This document shows positions 62,890 to 64,000 of a stretch of 64,000 bases of DNA, piece after piece. This stretch comes from Hymenobacter lapidiphilus (GTDB lineage: Bacteria; Bacteroidota; Bacteroidia; Cytophagales; Hymenobacteraceae). Both the position numbers and the translations under genes were made by a program. The stretch's first letter is position 1; each line of letters begins with the position of its first letter. The notes below the pieces were generated by a model. That model was not told the DNA's origin, did not search any database, and worked only from the letters and a program-made list of their open reading frames with translations. Location of the stretch: positions 1 to 64,000 of the forward strand of contig NZ_QVLT01000026.1 of the NCBI RefSeq assembly GCF_003417065.2. The letters run 5' to 3'.

Positions 62890-64000
62890 ATGCCCGCCTA
62901 CTCCCTCGAACCCCAGTTGCCCTTCGGCCTGCTCGTACGCGCCGCTGCTGCCGGCCAGACCATCGCCGGCATTTCCGCCGCGCAGCTAACGGAGTGGGTG
63001 CAGGCACACCGCATCCTTATTTTTCGCGGGTTTGAGTTGTTCGACAAAACGCAGTTTGCCCTCTACGCCCAGCAGCTGGGCGAGCCGCTGCAATGGCCGT
63101 TCGGGGCCATCAACGAACTCAAGGTGAAAGCCGATGCCAAGAATTACCTCTATACGCCCAGCGCCGTACCCCTGCACTGGGATGGAGCCTTTGTCGGCCG
63201 CATCCCCTATCTGATCTTCTTTCAGTGCGTGAAAGCGCCCCGTGCCGAAGACCGGGGCGGCACCACGTTCGCCGATACGGGCCGGGCGCTGGCCCGGGCC
63301 AGCGCCGCGCAGCGCGCCCGCTGGTCAACGGCCACGCTGCGCTACCGCACCGAGAAAATCGTGCACTACGGCGGCACGCTCACCCAGCGCCTGCTGCAGG
63401 ACCACCCGGTCACGGGCGAGCCGACCATGCGTTTTGCCGAGCCCGTGCGCGACCTCAACCCCGTAAGCGTGGAGGTGCTCGATGCCACCCCCGCCGAGCA
63501 GGCCGAGTTGATTGCCGAGCTGCAGGCCGCGCTGTACGCGCCGGAGGTGTTTTACATCCATACCTGGCAGGACAACGATATTGTACTGGCCGATAACCAT
63601 GTGCTGCTGCACGGCCGCGACGCGTTTCTCAACCCCAACGAGCGCCACATCCAGCGCATCAACCTGCTGGCCCGCCCGGCCCACGGTGGGCTGGCCCAGT
63701 TTCTTAAGAACAGCAAAACCCTGCGGCGCACGGAGTTCCTGATTGCCGAGATTCCGATTTTCCTCATCCCCATCTTCCTCAGTGCCGAGAACTTCCGCTT
63801 TCTGAAAACGCCGGTTCTCTACGTGGGCTTGGCCGGCATTTACCTGCTCTTCAACTTCGGCGACATGGTGAATGCCTACGCCGACCGCCGGGTGGATGCC
63901 GTCTACAAAAGCCACCTGTCCAACGCCATCTTCGAGTTGGGCGGCCCCGGCGTGCGCTGGCAGATGCGGACCTCCGTGGCGGGAACGGTGCTCATCAGTA
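62890..64000 (+). CDS. PvcB/IsnB-like dioxygenase fused to a UbiA-type prenyltransferase (3' end outside window)
   Basis: Open from ATG 62890 to the last base (370 codons seen). Residues about 1-275 form a TauD-type Fe(II)/2-oxoglutarate dioxygenase: metal ligands His96 and Asp98 in LHWDG, His241 in LLHGRD, and Arg256 for 2-oxoglutarate. In IsnB/PvcB this enzyme oxidises the isonitrile product of the synthase. From about residue 285 two membrane helices appear and then NAYADRRVD (Asn329, Asp333, Asp337), the NxxxDxxxD prenyl-diphosphate motif of UbiA enzymes, followed by KSHLSNAIF. The prenyltransferase half continues beyond the window. I know of no described protein of this form. Confidence 0.85.
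   Translation, partial: MPAYSLEPQLPFGLLVRAAAAGQTIAGISAAQLTEWVQAHRILIFRGFELFDKTQFALYAQQLGEPLQWPFGAINELKVKADAKNYLYTPSAVPLHWDGAFVGRIPYLIFFQCVKAPRAEDRGGTTFADTGRALARASAAQRARWSTATLRYRTEKIVHYGGTLTQRLLQDHPVTGEPTMRFAEPVRDLNPVSVEVLDATPAEQAELIAELQAALYAPEVFYIHTWQDNDIVLADNHVLLHGRDAFLNPNERHIQRINLLARPAHGGLAQFLKNSKTLRRTEFLIAEIPIFLIPIFLSAENFRFLKTPVLYVGLAGIYLLFNFGDMVNAYADRRVDAVYKSHLSNAIFELGGPGVRWQMRTSVAGTVLIS

Overview
The window looks like a chromosome segment of a Hymenobacter-like member of the Bacteroidota (Cytophagales). The support is: high GC with Bacteroidota-type proteins (LytS/LytTR pair, carboxypeptidase-like TonB receptors, DUF5916 protein, DUF3526 ABC permeases), a promoter of the Bacteroidota TTG-N18-TAnnTTTG type upstream of pyrB, and short dispersed inverted repeats of the GTCATGCTGAGC kind. 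The genus is inferred, not proven.

Layout. 1-2.8 kb: end of an alpha/beta hydrolase and a LytS/LytTR-type sensor-regulator pair. 2.8-12.5 kb: an accessory zone of small plus-strand genes (DUF1569, unknowns, Fic, an orphan HipB-like repressor fused by position to a TPR-adenylate cyclase). Several are followed by a recurring ~60 bp intergenic motif, and the zone is interrupted by a dead IS3-family element. 12.3-21.2 kb: a mobile region with a serine resolvase, a decayed Fic gene, a dead IS481-family element and a chromate-type operon (DoxX, ChrA, DUF1259, AraC). Three copies of a 71 bp three-dyad site, the resolvase's likely res site, lie here. 21.4-38.7 kb: a long minus-strand metal (probably zinc) homeostasis island: MerC-like protein, COG0523/CobW GTPase, a lipoprotein coiled coil with heptad-spaced histidines, WD40 remnant, Fur/Zur regulator, flavin oxidoreductase, AztD-like chaperone, DUF5916 protein, two DUF3526 permeases, TonB receptor, ABC ATPase, a receptor/permease chimera and a His-rich small exported protein. 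Palindromes resembling one another (core TGCAACTAnnTTGCA) precede several of these genes and probably bind the Fur/Zur protein. 38.8-44.6 kb: IS-damaged zone with a truncated MATE gene, IS3 remnants, an intact three-gene HipBST-like toxin-antitoxin set, an IS1182-family transposase and stacked IS ends. 44.8-56 kb: core nucleotide synthesis, pyrB, pyrC, purE, purK, carA, carB, pyrD, colinear on the plus strand, with a structured leader and terminator before pyrB and a small AT-rich foreign ORF between carA and carB. 56-57.2 kb: an intact IS3-family element. 57.2-64 kb: unknown exported proteins, a protein with four TonB C-terminal domains, then two unusual fusion genes.

The strongest candidate for an undescribed system is at the right end. 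A TetR-type regulator is fused to an isonitrile (isocyanide) synthase of the PvcA/IsnA family. It is followed on the same strand by a PvcB/IsnB-like Fe(II)/2-oxoglutarate dioxygenase fused to a UbiA-type membrane prenyltransferase, which runs off the window. Together they suggest a route to a prenylated, membrane-handled isonitrile. Second in interest are the swapped HipB modules at 7.5 and 41.2 kb, where the same repressor, operators and junction sit in front of either a nucleotide cyclase or the HipS-HipT pair. Next come the dispersed res-like sites and the zinc regulon with its histidine-striped lipoprotein.

Many genes are broken by single stops or frameshifts (transposases, Fic, WD40, two hypotheticals). 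These are reported as pseudogenes, but some could be assembly errors. No rRNA, tRNA or CRISPR array was seen.
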